DNA from: Reyranella sp.
Lineage (GTDB): Bacteria; Pseudomonadota; Alphaproteobacteria; Reyranellales; Reyranellaceae
Direction of reading: 5' to 3'
NCBI RefSeq assembly: GCF_017305915.1
Contig: NZ_JAFKJN010000010.1
Span: 1-64,000, forward strand
DNA length: 64,000 bases
In this document: positions 35,873 to 45,043 of the stretch, in pieces
Layout of the letters: every line of letters begins with the position of its first letter
Numbering within the stretch: position 1 is the first letter of the stretch
Notes under the pieces: model-generated
The model's input: the letters and a program-made list of their open reading frames with translations, nothing else
What the model was told of the DNA's origin: nothing
Databases searched by the model: none
Made by a program: the position numbers and the translations under genes

Positions 35873-36496
35873 GTGCTCCTGCTGGTCGGGCTCGGCAACC
35901 CCGGGCCACGCTACGCGGGGCATCGGCACAATGTGGGGTTCATGGCGGTGGACGAGATCGTCCACCGCCGTGTCTTTTCACCGTGGCGCTCGCGCTTTCA
36001 CGGCGAGGTGGCGGAAGGCCATCTCGGCGGCGAACGCACGATCGTGCTGAAGCCGATGACCTTCATGAACGAGTCGAGCAGGGCGGTCGGCGAGGCGGTG
36101 CGCTTCCTCAAGGTGCCGCTCGATCGCGTCGTGGTGTTCCACGACGAGCTCGACATCGCGCCCGGCCGGGTGCGCATGAAGAAGGGCGGCGGCGCCGGCG
36201 GCCACAACGGCCTGCGCGACATCGACGCCCATGTCGGCAACGACTATCGCCGGGTGCGGATCGGCATCGGCCATCCTGGGCACAAGGACCTGGTGCTGCA
36301 CTGGGTGCTGCGCAACTTCGAGCCGGACGAGACCGATTCGAAGGACGGCTGGGTCCCCAAGGTGCTGCACGCGCTGGCCGAGGAATCGGCGCTGCTGGTC
36401 GAGGGCGGCGCCAAGGGCGACGAGAAATACATGAGCCGGGTGGCGCATCTCGCGCCGCCTCCCGATCTCCCGGCGAGACTGAACCTTAAAGATTAG
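35873..36496 (+). CDS. pth: peptidyl-tRNA hydrolase
   Basis: Cleaves peptidyl-tRNAs released by stalled ribosomes. The 207-residue protein starts at a GTG 5 bp after rplY. Catalytic His is in RHNVGF near residue 22; Asn in LGNPGPRY and KPMTFMNES, Asp in VVFHDELDIAPG and Asn in GGHNGLRDI are present. The rplY-pth-ychF order is conserved in this group. Confidence 0.96.
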   Translation: MLLLVGLGNPGPRYAGHRHNVGFMAVDEIVHRRVFSPWRSRFHGEVAEGHLGGERTIVLKPMTFMNESSRAVGEAVRFLKVPLDRVVVFHDELDIAPGRVRMKKGGGAGGHNGLRDIDAHVGNDYRRVRIGIGHPGHKDLVLHWVLRNFEPDETDSKDGWVPKVLHALAEESALLVEGGAKGDEKYMSRVAHLAPPPDLPARLNLKD

Positions 36497-36511
36497 GCGT
36501 TAAGACGAGTC

Positions 36512-37609
36512 ATGGGCTTCAATTGCGGCATCGTCGGCCTGCCCAATGTCGGCAAGTCGACCCTGTTCAACGCGCTGACCGCCACCCAGGCGGCGCAGGC
36601 GGCGAACTATCCCTTCTGCACCATCGAGCCGAATATCGGCCGCGTCGCGGTGCCCGATCCGCGGCTCGACAAGCTGGCGGCGATCGCGAGCTCCGCCAAG
36701 ATCGTGGCGACGCAGCTCGAGTTCGTCGACATCGCCGGCCTGGTCAAGGGTGCCTCGAAGGGCGAGGGCCTCGGCAACCAGTTCCTCGGCAACATCCGCG
36801 AGGTCGATGCAATCGCCCACGTGCTGCGCTGCTTCGAGGACGGCGATGTGACCCACGTCTCGGGCAGCGTCGATCCGGTGCGCGACGCCGAGATCGTCGA
36901 GACCGAGCTGATGCTGGCCGACCTCGACAGCCTCGAGAAGCGCCTGCCCAACCTCGAGAAACGCGGCAAGGGCGGCGACAAGGAAGCCGCCGCCGAGGTG
37001 CCGGTCGTCAAGAAGGCGCTCGACGCGCTGCACGACGGCAAGGCCGCGCGCGAGGCCGCGATCACCGCCGAGGAGCGGCCGATCTTCGCCCGCCTGCAGC
37101 TCATCACCGCCAAGCCGATGATGTACGTGCTGAACGTCGAGGAGGCCTCGGCCGCGTCGGGCAACGCCCACAGCGCCAAGGCCGCCGAATGGGCCAAGGG
37201 CCGCGGCATCCAGAGCGTCGTGATCTCGGCGGCGATCGAGGCCGAGGTGGCGCAGCTACCGGCCGAAGAGCAGGGCGAGTATCTCTCCTCCCTCGGCCTG
37301 AAGGAGACCGGCCTGGCCCGCGTCGTGCGCGCGGGCTACGCGCTCTTGGACCTGGTGACCTTCTTCACCGTCGGCCCCAAGGAGGCGAAGGCCTGGACCG
37401 TACGCCGCGAGGCCAAGGCGCCCGAGGCGGCCGGCGTGATCCACACCGACTTCGAGAAGGGCTTCATCCGCGCCGAGACCATCGCCTACGACGACTACGT
37501 CGTGCTGAACGGCGAGGCCGGCGCGCGCGATGCCGGCAAGCTGCGGCTCGAGGGCAAGGACTACGCCGTGAAGGACGGCGACGTCTTCCACTTCCGCTTC
37601 AACGTCTGA
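36512..37609 (+). CDS. ychF: redox-regulated ribosome-associated ATPase YchF (OLA1-like)
   Basis: A 365-residue Obg-related P-loop protein that hydrolyses ATP better than GTP. P-loop GLPNVGKST, G3-equivalent DIAGLVKGASKGEGLGNQFL, and the altered G4 motif NVEE (in YVLNVEEAS) instead of NKxD. The C-terminal TGS domain is present (LVTFFTVGPKEAKAWTVRRE to the end). It ends the housekeeping run; a palindromic repeat follows 41 bp later. Confidence 0.97.
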   Translation: MGFNCGIVGLPNVGKSTLFNALTATQAAQAANYPFCTIEPNIGRVAVPDPRLDKLAAIASSAKIVATQLEFVDIAGLVKGASKGEGLGNQFLGNIREVDAIAHVLRCFEDGDVTHVSGSVDPVRDAEIVETELMLADLDSLEKRLPNLEKRGKGGDKEAAAEVPVVKKALDALHDGKAAREAAITAEERPIFARLQLITAKPMMYVLNVEEASAASGNAHSAKAAEWAKGRGIQSVVISAAIEAEVAQLPAEEQGEYLSSLGLKETGLARVVRAGYALLDLVTFFTVGPKEAKAWTVRREAKAPEAAGVIHTDFEKGFIRAETIAYDDYVVLNGEAGARDAGKLRLEGKDYAVKDGDVFHFRFNV

Positions 37610-37650
37610 TGCTGAGGGCGCGCCGCGGAAGGGGCGCGTCATGATCATTC

Positions 37651-37710
37651 GGACCGCGGGCCTCCAGGCCCGCTCAGGACTCATGAGGCGGACCTGGAGG
37701 TCCGCGGTCC
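37651..37710. repeat. palindromic repeat, copy B of three
   Basis: Left arm 37651-37673, spacer 37674-37687, right arm 37688-37710. The right arm is identical to that of copy A. The left arm differs at two positions (A to G and T to C) that pair with each other inside the arm's own stem (GCGGGCCT with AGGCCCGC), which keeps the small hairpin perfect. It lies between the convergent ychF and kinase genes. Confidence 0.85.
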
Positions 37711-37715
37711 AAAGA

Positions 37716-37735
37716 CGCGCCACTGGAGTGGCGCG
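37716..37735. terminator. GC-rich hairpin between convergent genes
   Basis: A perfect 9-bp inverted repeat (CGCGCCACT with AGTGGCGCG) separated by GG, directly after the palindromic repeat and 9 bp before the stop of the kinase gene on the minus strand. No T-run; it could work as a bidirectional 3'-end structure. Confidence 0.4.
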
Positions 37736-37744
37736 CCTCCAGTT

Positions 37745-39487
37745 TTAGAGCGCTCGCATCGCCAGCACGGCGGCGAGCACCACGGCCAGCACGACACTCA
37801 GGCCCTTCCAGAACAGCAGCGGGTTGCGCTCGATCAGCGGCGCGCGGGCGGCGCGCAGGAAGGCCTCGTTGGGCCGCTTAAGGTCGGCCACGAACTCCGA
37901 CAGGTCCTCGTAGCGCTTGGCCGGATCGGGATGGACGGCCTTGCGCAGCGCGCCATCGATCCAGGCCGGGATCTCCCGCTCGCCGTCGAGCGCGGAGACG
38001 TAGCGCGCGGCGCGCTGCTGGCCGCGCGTGCGGGCACGCGCCATCTCGGCGCCGTAGGGCAGCCGGCCGGTCAGCATCTGGTAGGCGATGACGCCGAGCG
38101 AGAACTGGTCGGAGGCCGCCGTGCCGCCCTCGCCCAGGAAGTACTCGGGCGCGGTGTACTGGATCGCGCCCGGTACGGCGATGCGCTCGGCGCCGCCCGC
38201 GGTCTCGGCAACACCCGCCACCTGGACCGAGCCGAAGTCGATGATCTTCACCGTGCCGGTGCGGTCGACCATGACGTTCTCCGGCCTGAGGTCGCGATGC
38301 AGCATCTCGCGGCGGTGAAAGGCGCGCAGGCCGCGCGCGATCTGCTCGACGATGCCGCGCACCCTGTCGGCGTCGGGCCGGGGGTTGTCGACCATCCACT
38401 GCGCCAGCGTGCGGCCGTCGACATACTCGGTCACCGCGTATAGGTAGCTGCGCTTGCGCGACTGCGGCGACGGCCGCAGCACGTGCGCATTGTCGATCCG
38501 CCGCGCGATCCATTCCTCGAGCATGAACTGGCGCAGATAGGCCGGCTCGTCGCGCAGCTCGATCGACGGGATCTTGAGCGCCACCGTCGCGCCGTCGCCG
38601 CCGCCCCCATCGCCATCGACGGCGAGATAGACGTGGCTGCGGCTGTTGGCGTGGAGCTGCCGCACGATGCGGTAGCCGTCGATCACCTCGCGCGGCTGCA
38701 GCAGCGGCGGCAGCGGCAGCGCACCGGCCTGGCCGACGATCTCGTCGGCCTCGCCGTCGGGCAGGTCCTCGACCCGCAGGATCTGGACGGTGAGGTTGTC
38801 GGCGCTGCCCTGCTCCATTGCCTCGCCGACGATCGCCCGTGCCGCCGCGTCGAGGTCGCCGGCATGGGTATGGAGGCGCGCCGCCATCGCCGGCCCGGCG
38901 ACGTGCTCGTACACGCCGTCGGTCACCTGCATCAGCACGTCGCCCTTCTGCAGGGCCAGCGAGCGGTAGTCGATGTCGACCTGGGCGCTCGCCCCCAACG
39001 CCCGGCCGAGATAGACCTCCTCCGACGACAGCACCACGCGATGGTCCTCGGTGAGCTGCTCGAGCGCGTTGCCGACCAGGCGGTAGATGCGCGAATCGCC
39101 GACATGGAACAGGTGCGCAGTGGTCGACTTCACCACGACCGCGCTGAAGGTGCAGACATAGCCGCGGTCGCGGTCCGCACCCAGCCGGCCACGCCGGGTC
39201 TGGGCATAGAGCCAGGAATTGGTGGCGTCGATCACGCGCTGCGCCGAGGTCCTCACCGACCACGCCTCGGAGGTGCAGTAGTAATCGGTCAGGAAGCCCT
39301 TGACCGCCGATTCGCTGGCCTCGCGGCTCACCGGGCTGCTGCTGATGCCGTCGGCCAGCGCCACCGCGATGCCCTTGCTGCCGAGCAGCGGCGCGCCCGG
39401 GATCATGGCGCCGTGGAAGTCCTGGTTGGACTCCTTGCGGCCCTTGTCGGAGTGCTGGCCGATCGAGATCCTGAGCTCGCGCGCCAT
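37745..39487 (-). CDS. fused PP2C-type phosphatase and Ser/Thr protein kinase, membrane-anchored
   Basis: A 580-residue bifunctional signalling protein. Residues 1-255 are PP2C-like: HSDKGRKESNQDFHG, ALADGISSSPVS, FHVGDSRIYRL and GSADNLTVQILR carry the metal-binding Asp residues. A Hanks kinase follows (about 280-545): VALKIP Lys, LHRDLRPENVMVD catalytic loop near residue 395, IDFGS for DFG and YTAPEYF. A single C-terminal helix (FWKGLSVVLAVVLAAVLA) anchors it with both domains in the cytoplasm. The start at 39487 is 10 bp from the stop of the nitrite-channel gene; it is the last gene of the nirBD operon. A role in controlling nitrite uptake or reduction is inference from position; such kinase genes also accompany nitrite-assimilation genes in pseudomonads and rhizobia. 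Confidence 0.92.
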   Translation of the reverse strand: MARELRISIGQHSDKGRKESNQDFHGAMIPGAPLLGSKGIAVALADGISSSPVSREASESAVKGFLTDYYCTSEAWSVRTSAQRVIDATNSWLYAQTRRGRLGADRDRGYVCTFSAVVVKSTTAHLFHVGDSRIYRLVGNALEQLTEDHRVVLSSEEVYLGRALGASAQVDIDYRSLALQKGDVLMQVTDGVYEHVAGPAMAARLHTHAGDLDAAARAIVGEAMEQGSADNLTVQILRVEDLPDGEADEIVGQAGALPLPPLLQPREVIDGYRIVRQLHANSRSHVYLAVDGDGGGGDGATVALKIPSIELRDEPAYLRQFMLEEWIARRIDNAHVLRPSPQSRKRSYLYAVTEYVDGRTLAQWMVDNPRPDADRVRGIVEQIARGLRAFHRREMLHRDLRPENVMVDRTGTVKIIDFGSVQVAGVAETAGGAERIAVPGAIQYTAPEYFLGEGGTAASDQFSLGVIAYQMLTGRLPYGAEMARARTRGQQRAARYVSALDGEREIPAWIDGALRKAVHPDPAKRYEDLSEFVADLKRPNEAFLRAARAPLIERNPLLFWKGLSVVLAVVLAAVLAMRAL

Positions 39488-39497
39488 CCGCGCGCGA

Positions 39498-40337
39498 TCA
39501 GTCGGCGTCGGCCAACACGCCGCGCGCCGCCAGTGTGCGCTTCGGCGCGGTGCGGACGTGCGTGGCATAGAGCGTAAGCCCGGTGAAGGCCAGCCCGCCG
39601 ACCAGGTTGCCGATCACCGTCGGGATCTCGTTCCAGAACAGGTAGTCGACCACCGTGAAGTGACCGCCCAGAAGCAGTCCCGCCGGGAACAGGAACATGT
39701 TCACGATCGAGTGCTCGAAGGTCATGGCGAAGAACAGCATGATCGGCATCCACATGGCGATCACCTTGCCGGGAACGGTGGTGGAGATCATCGCGCCGAC
39801 GACGCCCGCGGAGACCATCCAGTTGCACAGCATGCCGCGGACGAACAGCGTCAGCATGCCCGCGGTGCCGTGCGCGGCATAGCCCACGGTGCGGCTTTCG
39901 CCGATATGGCCGAGCGCCACGCCGACCTTGTCGGGCGGCGAGGAGAAACCGAAGGTGCAGACGATCGCCGCCATCACCGCGACGGTGAAGGCCCCGCCGA
40001 AGTTGCCGATGAACACCAGCCCCCAGTTGCGCAGCACGCCGTTCAGCGTCACACCCGGGCGCCTGTCGATCAGGGCGAGCGGACACAGGACGAACACGCC
40101 GGTCAACAGGTCGAAGCCGAACAGATAGAGCATGCTGAAGCCGACGGGAAACAGCAGCGCCCCGATGATCGGCTGGCCGGTGTTGACGCTCATCGTGACG
40201 GCGAACCAGGCCGCCAGGGTCAGCATGGCGCCCGCCATGTAGGCACGGATCACGGTGTCGCGGGTCGACATGAAGATCTTCGACTCGCCCGCGTCGACCA
40301 TCTTGGTCACGAACTCCGAAGGCGCCAGATAGGCCAT
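39498..40337 (-). CDS. formate/nitrite transporter (FNT) family channel
   Basis: A 279-residue inner-membrane channel with six helices, forming pentamers in this family. The FNT signature FEHSIVNMFLFPAG and FGFDLLTGVFVLCPLALIDRR are intact. It starts with an ATG that overlaps the nirD stop (TAATG), so nitrite rather than formate is the probable substrate (NirC-like). The C-terminal 20 residues are basic and cytoplasmic. Confidence 0.93.
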   Translation of the reverse strand: MAYLAPSEFVTKMVDAGESKIFMSTRDTVIRAYMAGAMLTLAAWFAVTMSVNTGQPIIGALLFPVGFSMLYLFGFDLLTGVFVLCPLALIDRRPGVTLNGVLRNWGLVFIGNFGGAFTVAVMAAIVCTFGFSSPPDKVGVALGHIGESRTVGYAAHGTAGMLTLFVRGMLCNWMVSAGVVGAMISTTVPGKVIAMWMPIMLFFAMTFEHSIVNMFLFPAGLLLGGHFTVVDYLFWNEIPTVIGNLVGGLAFTGLTLYATHVRTAPKRTLAARGVLADAD

Positions 40338-40687
40338 TACGAACTCCCCTTTTCCTCGTCGGTGAACAGCAGGCTGAGAAACACGCGGCCGTCCTCCAGC
40401 CGCACCGGATGGCGGCGGACGCAGCCCTTGTCGGCGCCGGTCGCCTCGCCGTCGGCGAGGCCGATGACCCAGTTGTGCAAGGGGCAGGTGACGTGGCGGC
40501 CGTGCACGATGCCCTCGCTGAGCGGCCCGCCCTTGTGCGGACAGCGGTCGTCGAGGGCGAAGACCTCGTCGGCGGCGGTGCGGAACAGCGCGATGCGGCC
40601 GCGCGGCGTGCGCACCACGCGGCAGCCGCGGCTGGGGATGTCGGCCAGCGCGCAGATCTCGACCCAGGGCATGGCGATAGCGTTCAT
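40337..40687 (-). CDS. nirD: nitrite reductase (NADH) small subunit
   Basis: A 116-residue Rieske-type subunit of the assimilatory siroheme nitrite reductase. Cluster motifs are CPHKG and CPLHNW, giving the full C-x-H and C-x2-H ligand set of a [2Fe-2S] Rieske site, so it belongs to the cluster-binding NirD type rather than the cluster-less E. coli type. It lies 7 bp after nirB and overlaps the channel gene. Confidence 0.95.
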   Translation of the reverse strand: MNAIAMPWVEICALADIPSRGCRVVRTPRGRIALFRTAADEVFALDDRCPHKGGPLSEGIVHGRHVTCPLHNWVIGLADGEATGADKGCVRRHPVRLEDGRVFLSLLFTDEEKGSS

Positions 40688-40694
40688 CGGGCGT

Positions 40695-43196
40695 TCATTC
40701 GGCGGCTTGCGGCAGCGCGAGCTCGGCGACGGGCGCGAATTCGTGCGCGTCCTTGCCGGCGGCGCGCTCGGCCCACGGATCGACCTGGGCGAAGGACTGC
40801 GAGAAGACGAAGCGGTCGTACAGCGCCCGCCGCCGTTCGGCGTCCTCCATGATCTGCTGGCGGATGGTGTCGAAGCCGACCCGCCTGGCCCACTTGTGGA
40901 TGCGCTCGAGGTAGCGGCCCTGCTCGCGGTAGAGCTGGGTCAGCGCGCCGATCGCCTCGATCGCCTCGGGCTCGGTGGCGACGTGGCCGAGTAGCTCGGT
41001 GCCCTTGATTTCCAGGCCGGCGGCGCCGGCGAAATGGATGTCGTAGCCTGAGTCGACGCAGACCACGCCGATGTCCTTGCAGGTCGCCTCGGCGCAGTTC
41101 CGCGGGCAGCCCGACACCGCCATCTTGACCTTGGCCGGCGTCCACGAGCCCCACATGAACTTCTCGAGCCGGACGCCGAGCCCGGTCGAATCCTGCGTGC
41201 CGAAGCGGCACCAGTCCGTGCCGACGCAGGTCTTCACCGTGCGCAGGCCCTTGGCATAGGCGTGGCCCGAGACCATGCCGGCGGCCGACAGGTCGGCCCA
41301 CACCAGCGGCAGGTCCTCCTTGCGCACGCCCAGCATGTCGATGCGCTGGCCGCCGGTCACCTTGACGGTCGGGATGTCGTAGCGCTCGACGATGTCGGCG
41401 ATCGCGCGCAGTTCCTTGGCGCTGGTCTGGCCGCCCCACATGCGCGGCACCACCGAATAGGTGCCGTCCTTCTGGATGTTGGCGTGCACCCGCTCGTTGA
41501 CGAAGCGCGACTGGCTGTCGTCGACATACGCGCCGGGCCAGGTGCAGAGCAGATAGTAGTTGAGTGCCGGCCGGCACTTGGCACAGCCGCACGAGGTCTT
41601 CCATTCGAGCTCCTGCATGAGCTGCGGAATGGTCTTGAGTTCCTTGGCGACGATCAGGCGGCGGACATCGTCATGGCCAAGCTCGGTGCAGCCGCACATC
41701 GGCTGGACGGCGGCCGGATTGTAGGCTTCGCCGAGCTGAGCCTTGAGCAACTGCTCGACCAGGCCGGTGCAGGAGCCGCACGACGCCGAGGCCTTGGTGT
41801 GGGCGCGCACCTCGTCCAGCGACTTCAGCCCCAGGCCGGCGATCGCGCCGGTGATCTTGCCCTTGCACACGCCGTTGCAGCCGCAGATCTCGGCGTCGTC
41901 GGGCAGCGCCGCCACGGCGGCGGCCGGATCGAGCGGGATGCCGCCGGCGGCGTAGCTCTGGCCGAAGATCAGCCGCTCGCGGCGGTCGGCCACGTCCTCG
42001 CCGCGCTTCAGCAGGTCGAAGAACCACGGGCCGTCGGCAGTGTCGCCGTACAGCACCGCGCCGACGATCCGGTTGTCCTTCAGCACCAGGCGCCGGTACT
42101 GGCCGCGCGTGGCGTCGCGCAGCACGATCTCCTCGCGGTCCTTGGCCTCGGCGAAATCGCCGGCCGAGAACAGGTTGATGCCGGTGACCTTGAGCTTGGT
42201 GGCGGTGGCACTCGAGCGGAACCGCGCATCGTCGCCGCAGAGCTGGGCCGCCACGACATTGGCCATCTCGTAGAGCGGCGCCACCAGGCCGAACACCTGG
42301 CCGTCGGCCTCGGCGCACTCGCCCAACGCGAAGATGTCGGGATCGCTGGTGCGCATGGTGGCGTCGACCACGACGCCGCGGTTGACCGCGAGGTCGGCGT
42401 CCCTGGCGAGCTGCATGTTGGGCCGGATGCCGACCGCCATCACCACCAGGTCGGCCGGCAGGCGCGTGCCGTTGTCGAGCTCGACCGCCTCGACCCGGCC
42501 GTTGCCGACGATCGCCTTGGTGTTCGCCCGCGTGATCACCTTGATGCCGCGCGCCTCGATCGCGCGCTGCAGCAGATGGCCGGCCGCCGGATCGAGCTGG
42601 CGCTCCATCAGGGTCGGCATCAGGTGCAGGACGGTGACGTCCATGCCCTGCTCCTTCAGGCCGGCCGCCGCCTCGAGACCGAGCAGGCCGCCGCCGATCA
42701 CGACGGCGCTGCCGCGGGCGCGCGCCGCGATCAGCATGGCGTTGACGTCGTCGAGATCGCGATAGGTCAGCACGCCCGGCAGGTCGCGACCGGGCACCGG
42801 CAGGATGATCGGATTGGAGCCGGTGCCGACGATCAGCTTGTCGTAGGGCACCGTGACCGTGGGCTCGAGCGGAATGTGGCCGAGGCTGCCGGCCGGGACG
42901 AACTCCGCCGTCACGGTGCGCGCGGCGCGGTCGATGCGCGTGACGCGGGCGCCCTTGTAGAGCGTGATGCCGTGCTTCACGTACCAGCCGTCGCCGTGGA
43001 TCACGATCTGCTCGAACGACTTCTCGCCCGACAGCACCGGCGACAGCATGATGCGGTCGTAGTTCACCCGCGGCTCGGCATTGAAGATGGTGACGTCGTA
43101 GGCCTCCGGCGCCTGCTCGAAGAGCCGCTCGAGCGCGCGCCCGGGCGCCATGCCGTTGCCGACGACGACGAGCCGCTGCCTACTGTGAATGGTCAT
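40695..43196 (-). CDS. nirB: nitrite reductase (NADH) large subunit
   Basis: Reduces nitrite to ammonium with NADH in the cytosol. The 833 residues hold an N-terminal FAD/NAD(P) oxidoreductase domain (VVVGNGMAPGRALE, VIGGGLLGLEAA), two BFD-like [2Fe-2S] regions (CGCNGVCKG with CGSCTG; CGCTELG with CGCAKC), and a C-terminal sulfite/nitrite-reductase domain with siroheme/4Fe-4S cysteines in CVGTDWCRFG and SGCPRNCAEA (about residues 655-700). Start at 43196 (MTIHSRQRLVVVGNG). It is first in nirB-nirD-FNT-kinase. No assimilatory nitrate reductase gene is in the window. Confidence 0.96.
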   Translation of the reverse strand: MTIHSRQRLVVVGNGMAPGRALERLFEQAPEAYDVTIFNAEPRVNYDRIMLSPVLSGEKSFEQIVIHGDGWYVKHGITLYKGARVTRIDRAARTVTAEFVPAGSLGHIPLEPTVTVPYDKLIVGTGSNPIILPVPGRDLPGVLTYRDLDDVNAMLIAARARGSAVVIGGGLLGLEAAAGLKEQGMDVTVLHLMPTLMERQLDPAAGHLLQRAIEARGIKVITRANTKAIVGNGRVEAVELDNGTRLPADLVVMAVGIRPNMQLARDADLAVNRGVVVDATMRTSDPDIFALGECAEADGQVFGLVAPLYEMANVVAAQLCGDDARFRSSATATKLKVTGINLFSAGDFAEAKDREEIVLRDATRGQYRRLVLKDNRIVGAVLYGDTADGPWFFDLLKRGEDVADRRERLIFGQSYAAGGIPLDPAAAVAALPDDAEICGCNGVCKGKITGAIAGLGLKSLDEVRAHTKASASCGSCTGLVEQLLKAQLGEAYNPAAVQPMCGCTELGHDDVRRLIVAKELKTIPQLMQELEWKTSCGCAKCRPALNYYLLCTWPGAYVDDSQSRFVNERVHANIQKDGTYSVVPRMWGGQTSAKELRAIADIVERYDIPTVKVTGGQRIDMLGVRKEDLPLVWADLSAAGMVSGHAYAKGLRTVKTCVGTDWCRFGTQDSTGLGVRLEKFMWGSWTPAKVKMAVSGCPRNCAEATCKDIGVVCVDSGYDIHFAGAAGLEIKGTELLGHVATEPEAIEAIGALTQLYREQGRYLERIHKWARRVGFDTIRQQIMEDAERRRALYDRFVFSQSFAQVDPWAERAAGKDAHEFAPVAELALPQAAE

Positions 43197-43433
43197 GTCC
43201 GTACGCCCAACCGAATGTGCAAACCCGCCGCGTCCTGGTCTTGCGAACCAGATGCGGTCCCGGCTGCGTCGCCGGAGCAGGCCCGTCATTGGGCTGGATG
43301 TGGAATGAGGCCGCCGTTAGCCTCACCGATATAAGTGCAAGATACGGGCCAAGCGTCAGAATCGTTGAAATTCAACGCGTTCGGGCAAAGACGCGTCGGC
43401 GCGAGTCCGCGACCCTGCCCGCAAATCCGGCAA
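43197..43433. other. nirB upstream region
   Basis: The 237 bp between nirB and the acyl-CoA ligase gene (both minus) must contain the nirB promoter. I looked for a sigma-54 -24/-12 element and an NtrC-type dyad on the minus strand and found nothing convincing. No open frame here resembles a gene. Confidence 0.35.
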
Positions 43434-44996
43434 TCAGACGATGCGGCTGGTCTTGTTGCCCCAGTAGCGGTCGCGCAGCAGGCGCTTGTAGAGCTTGCCG
43501 GTCGGCAGCCGCGGCAGCTCGGCCTCGAAGTCGACCGAGCGCGGCACCTTCTGGCGCGCGAGATGCCGGCCGCAGAAGGCGATCAGCTCCTCCGCGATCG
43601 CCGGCGACGGCGGCACGTCCGGCATGAGCTGCACCACCGCCTTCACCTCCTCGCCGAGATCGACGTTGGGCACGCCGAACACCGCGGCATCGGCGACCTT
43701 GGGATGGGTGATCAGCAGGTTCTCGCATTCCTGCGGGTAGATGTTCACACCGCCGGAGATGATCATGAAGGTCGCGCGGTCGGTCAGGTAGAGATAGCCG
43801 TCGCCATCGACATAGCCCACGTCGCCGACCGTGCTCATGGCGCCGTCGGCCGAGCGCGCCTCGGCGGTCTTGCCCGGATCGTCGAAGTATTCGAACGGCG
43901 TCGCCGTCTCGAACCACAGGGTGCCCGGCGTGCCGGTCGGCAGGGGAGTCATCGCGTCGTCGAGCACGTGCAGCTTGCCCAGCAGCACGCGGCCGACGGT
44001 GCCGCGGTGCGCCAGCCATTCCTGCGCATTGCAGGCGGTGAAGCCCAGCCCCTCGGTGGCGCCGTAGTATTCGTGGATGATCGGGCCCCACCATTCGATC
44101 ATCTGCTCCTTGACCTGCACCGGGCAGGGCGCGGCAGCATGGATGGCGATCTCCAGTGACGACAGGTCGTGCTTGCGCCGCGCCGCCTCGGGCAGCTTGA
44201 GCAGGCGCGAGAACATGGTCGGCACGAGCTGGCTGTGGCTGATGCGGTGCTTCTCGACCAGCGCGAGATAGTGCTCGGCGTCGAACTTCTCCATGATCAC
44301 CGCGGTGCCGCCGCTGCGGATCGTCAGGCCGACCGCCGCCTGCGGCGCCGAGTGATAGAGCGGCGCGGGCGACAGGTAGATCATGCCGTCGCGGTACTGC
44401 CAGAGCTTGAGCAGGAAATCGAAGATCGGCAGGTGATAGACCGGCGGCTCGGCCGGCAGCGGCCGCAGGATGCCCTTGGGCCGACCGGTGGTGCCCGACG
44501 AATAGAGCATCGGCGTACCGAGCGACTCGTCGGCGATCGGCGTCGAGGGCAGGCCGGCGGTCGCCTGCTCGAGGTTGAGCACCTTGTCGCCGTCGCCCCT
44601 GTTCTCCCCGGGCCCGTCGACCACCAGGCAGAGCTCGACCTTGGGCGCCAGCGGCAGCGCGGCGATCGCCACGTCGCGCTTGGCCTGCGAGGTGATCAGC
44701 ACCTTCGACTGGCTGTTGTTCAGGATGTAGGCCAGCTCCTCGACCGTCAGGAAGGAGTTGACGCAGGTATAGTAGTGGCCCGAGCGCTCGCCCGCCGCGC
44801 AGCATTCGACGTAGCGCGGATGGTTCTCCATGTAGATCGAATAGTGGTCGAGCCGGCCGAGCCCGCGGTTGCGCAGCAGGTGCGCCAGCCGGTTGCTGCG
44901 CGCCTCCAGCTCGCCGTAGGTGATGGTCTCGTCGCTGCCGGCCATGACGACCGCAGGACGGTCGGGGTGCTGCTTGGCGTGCTTGCCCGGGTACAT
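43434..44996 (-). CDS. acyl-CoA synthetase (AMP-dependent)
   Basis: A 520-residue adenylate-forming ligase, paralogous in function to the one at 28862. P-loop MLYSSGTTGRPKGI, A5 YYGATEGLGFTACN, A7/A8 TVGDVGYVDGDGYLYLTDRA and catalytic Lys in LPTGKLYKRLLR. The start is the ATG at 44996 (MYPGKHAKQHPDRPAVVMAG, a typical start for this subgroup); the frame is open slightly further upstream from a TTG. It is divergent from a RidA gene, 47 bp apart. Acid substrate unknown. Confidence 0.92.
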   Translation of the reverse strand: MYPGKHAKQHPDRPAVVMAGSDETITYGELEARSNRLAHLLRNRGLGRLDHYSIYMENHPRYVECCAAGERSGHYYTCVNSFLTVEELAYILNNSQSKVLITSQAKRDVAIAALPLAPKVELCLVVDGPGENRGDGDKVLNLEQATAGLPSTPIADESLGTPMLYSSGTTGRPKGILRPLPAEPPVYHLPIFDFLLKLWQYRDGMIYLSPAPLYHSAPQAAVGLTIRSGGTAVIMEKFDAEHYLALVEKHRISHSQLVPTMFSRLLKLPEAARRKHDLSSLEIAIHAAAPCPVQVKEQMIEWWGPIIHEYYGATEGLGFTACNAQEWLAHRGTVGRVLLGKLHVLDDAMTPLPTGTPGTLWFETATPFEYFDDPGKTAEARSADGAMSTVGDVGYVDGDGYLYLTDRATFMIISGGVNIYPQECENLLITHPKVADAAVFGVPNVDLGEEVKAVVQLMPDVPPSPAIAEELIAFCGRHLARQKVPRSVDFEAELPRLPTGKLYKRLLRDRYWGNKTSRIV

Positions 44997-45043
44997 GCCC
45001 GCGAGCTTAGACTTGGGCTCCGGCAACGCAAAGGAGCGCCGCC

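Noticed and set aside
43197..43433. Sigma-54 or NtrC site before nirB
   Set aside because: I looked for TGGCAC-N5-TTGC and for an NtrC-type dyad on the minus strand and found no match of useful quality.
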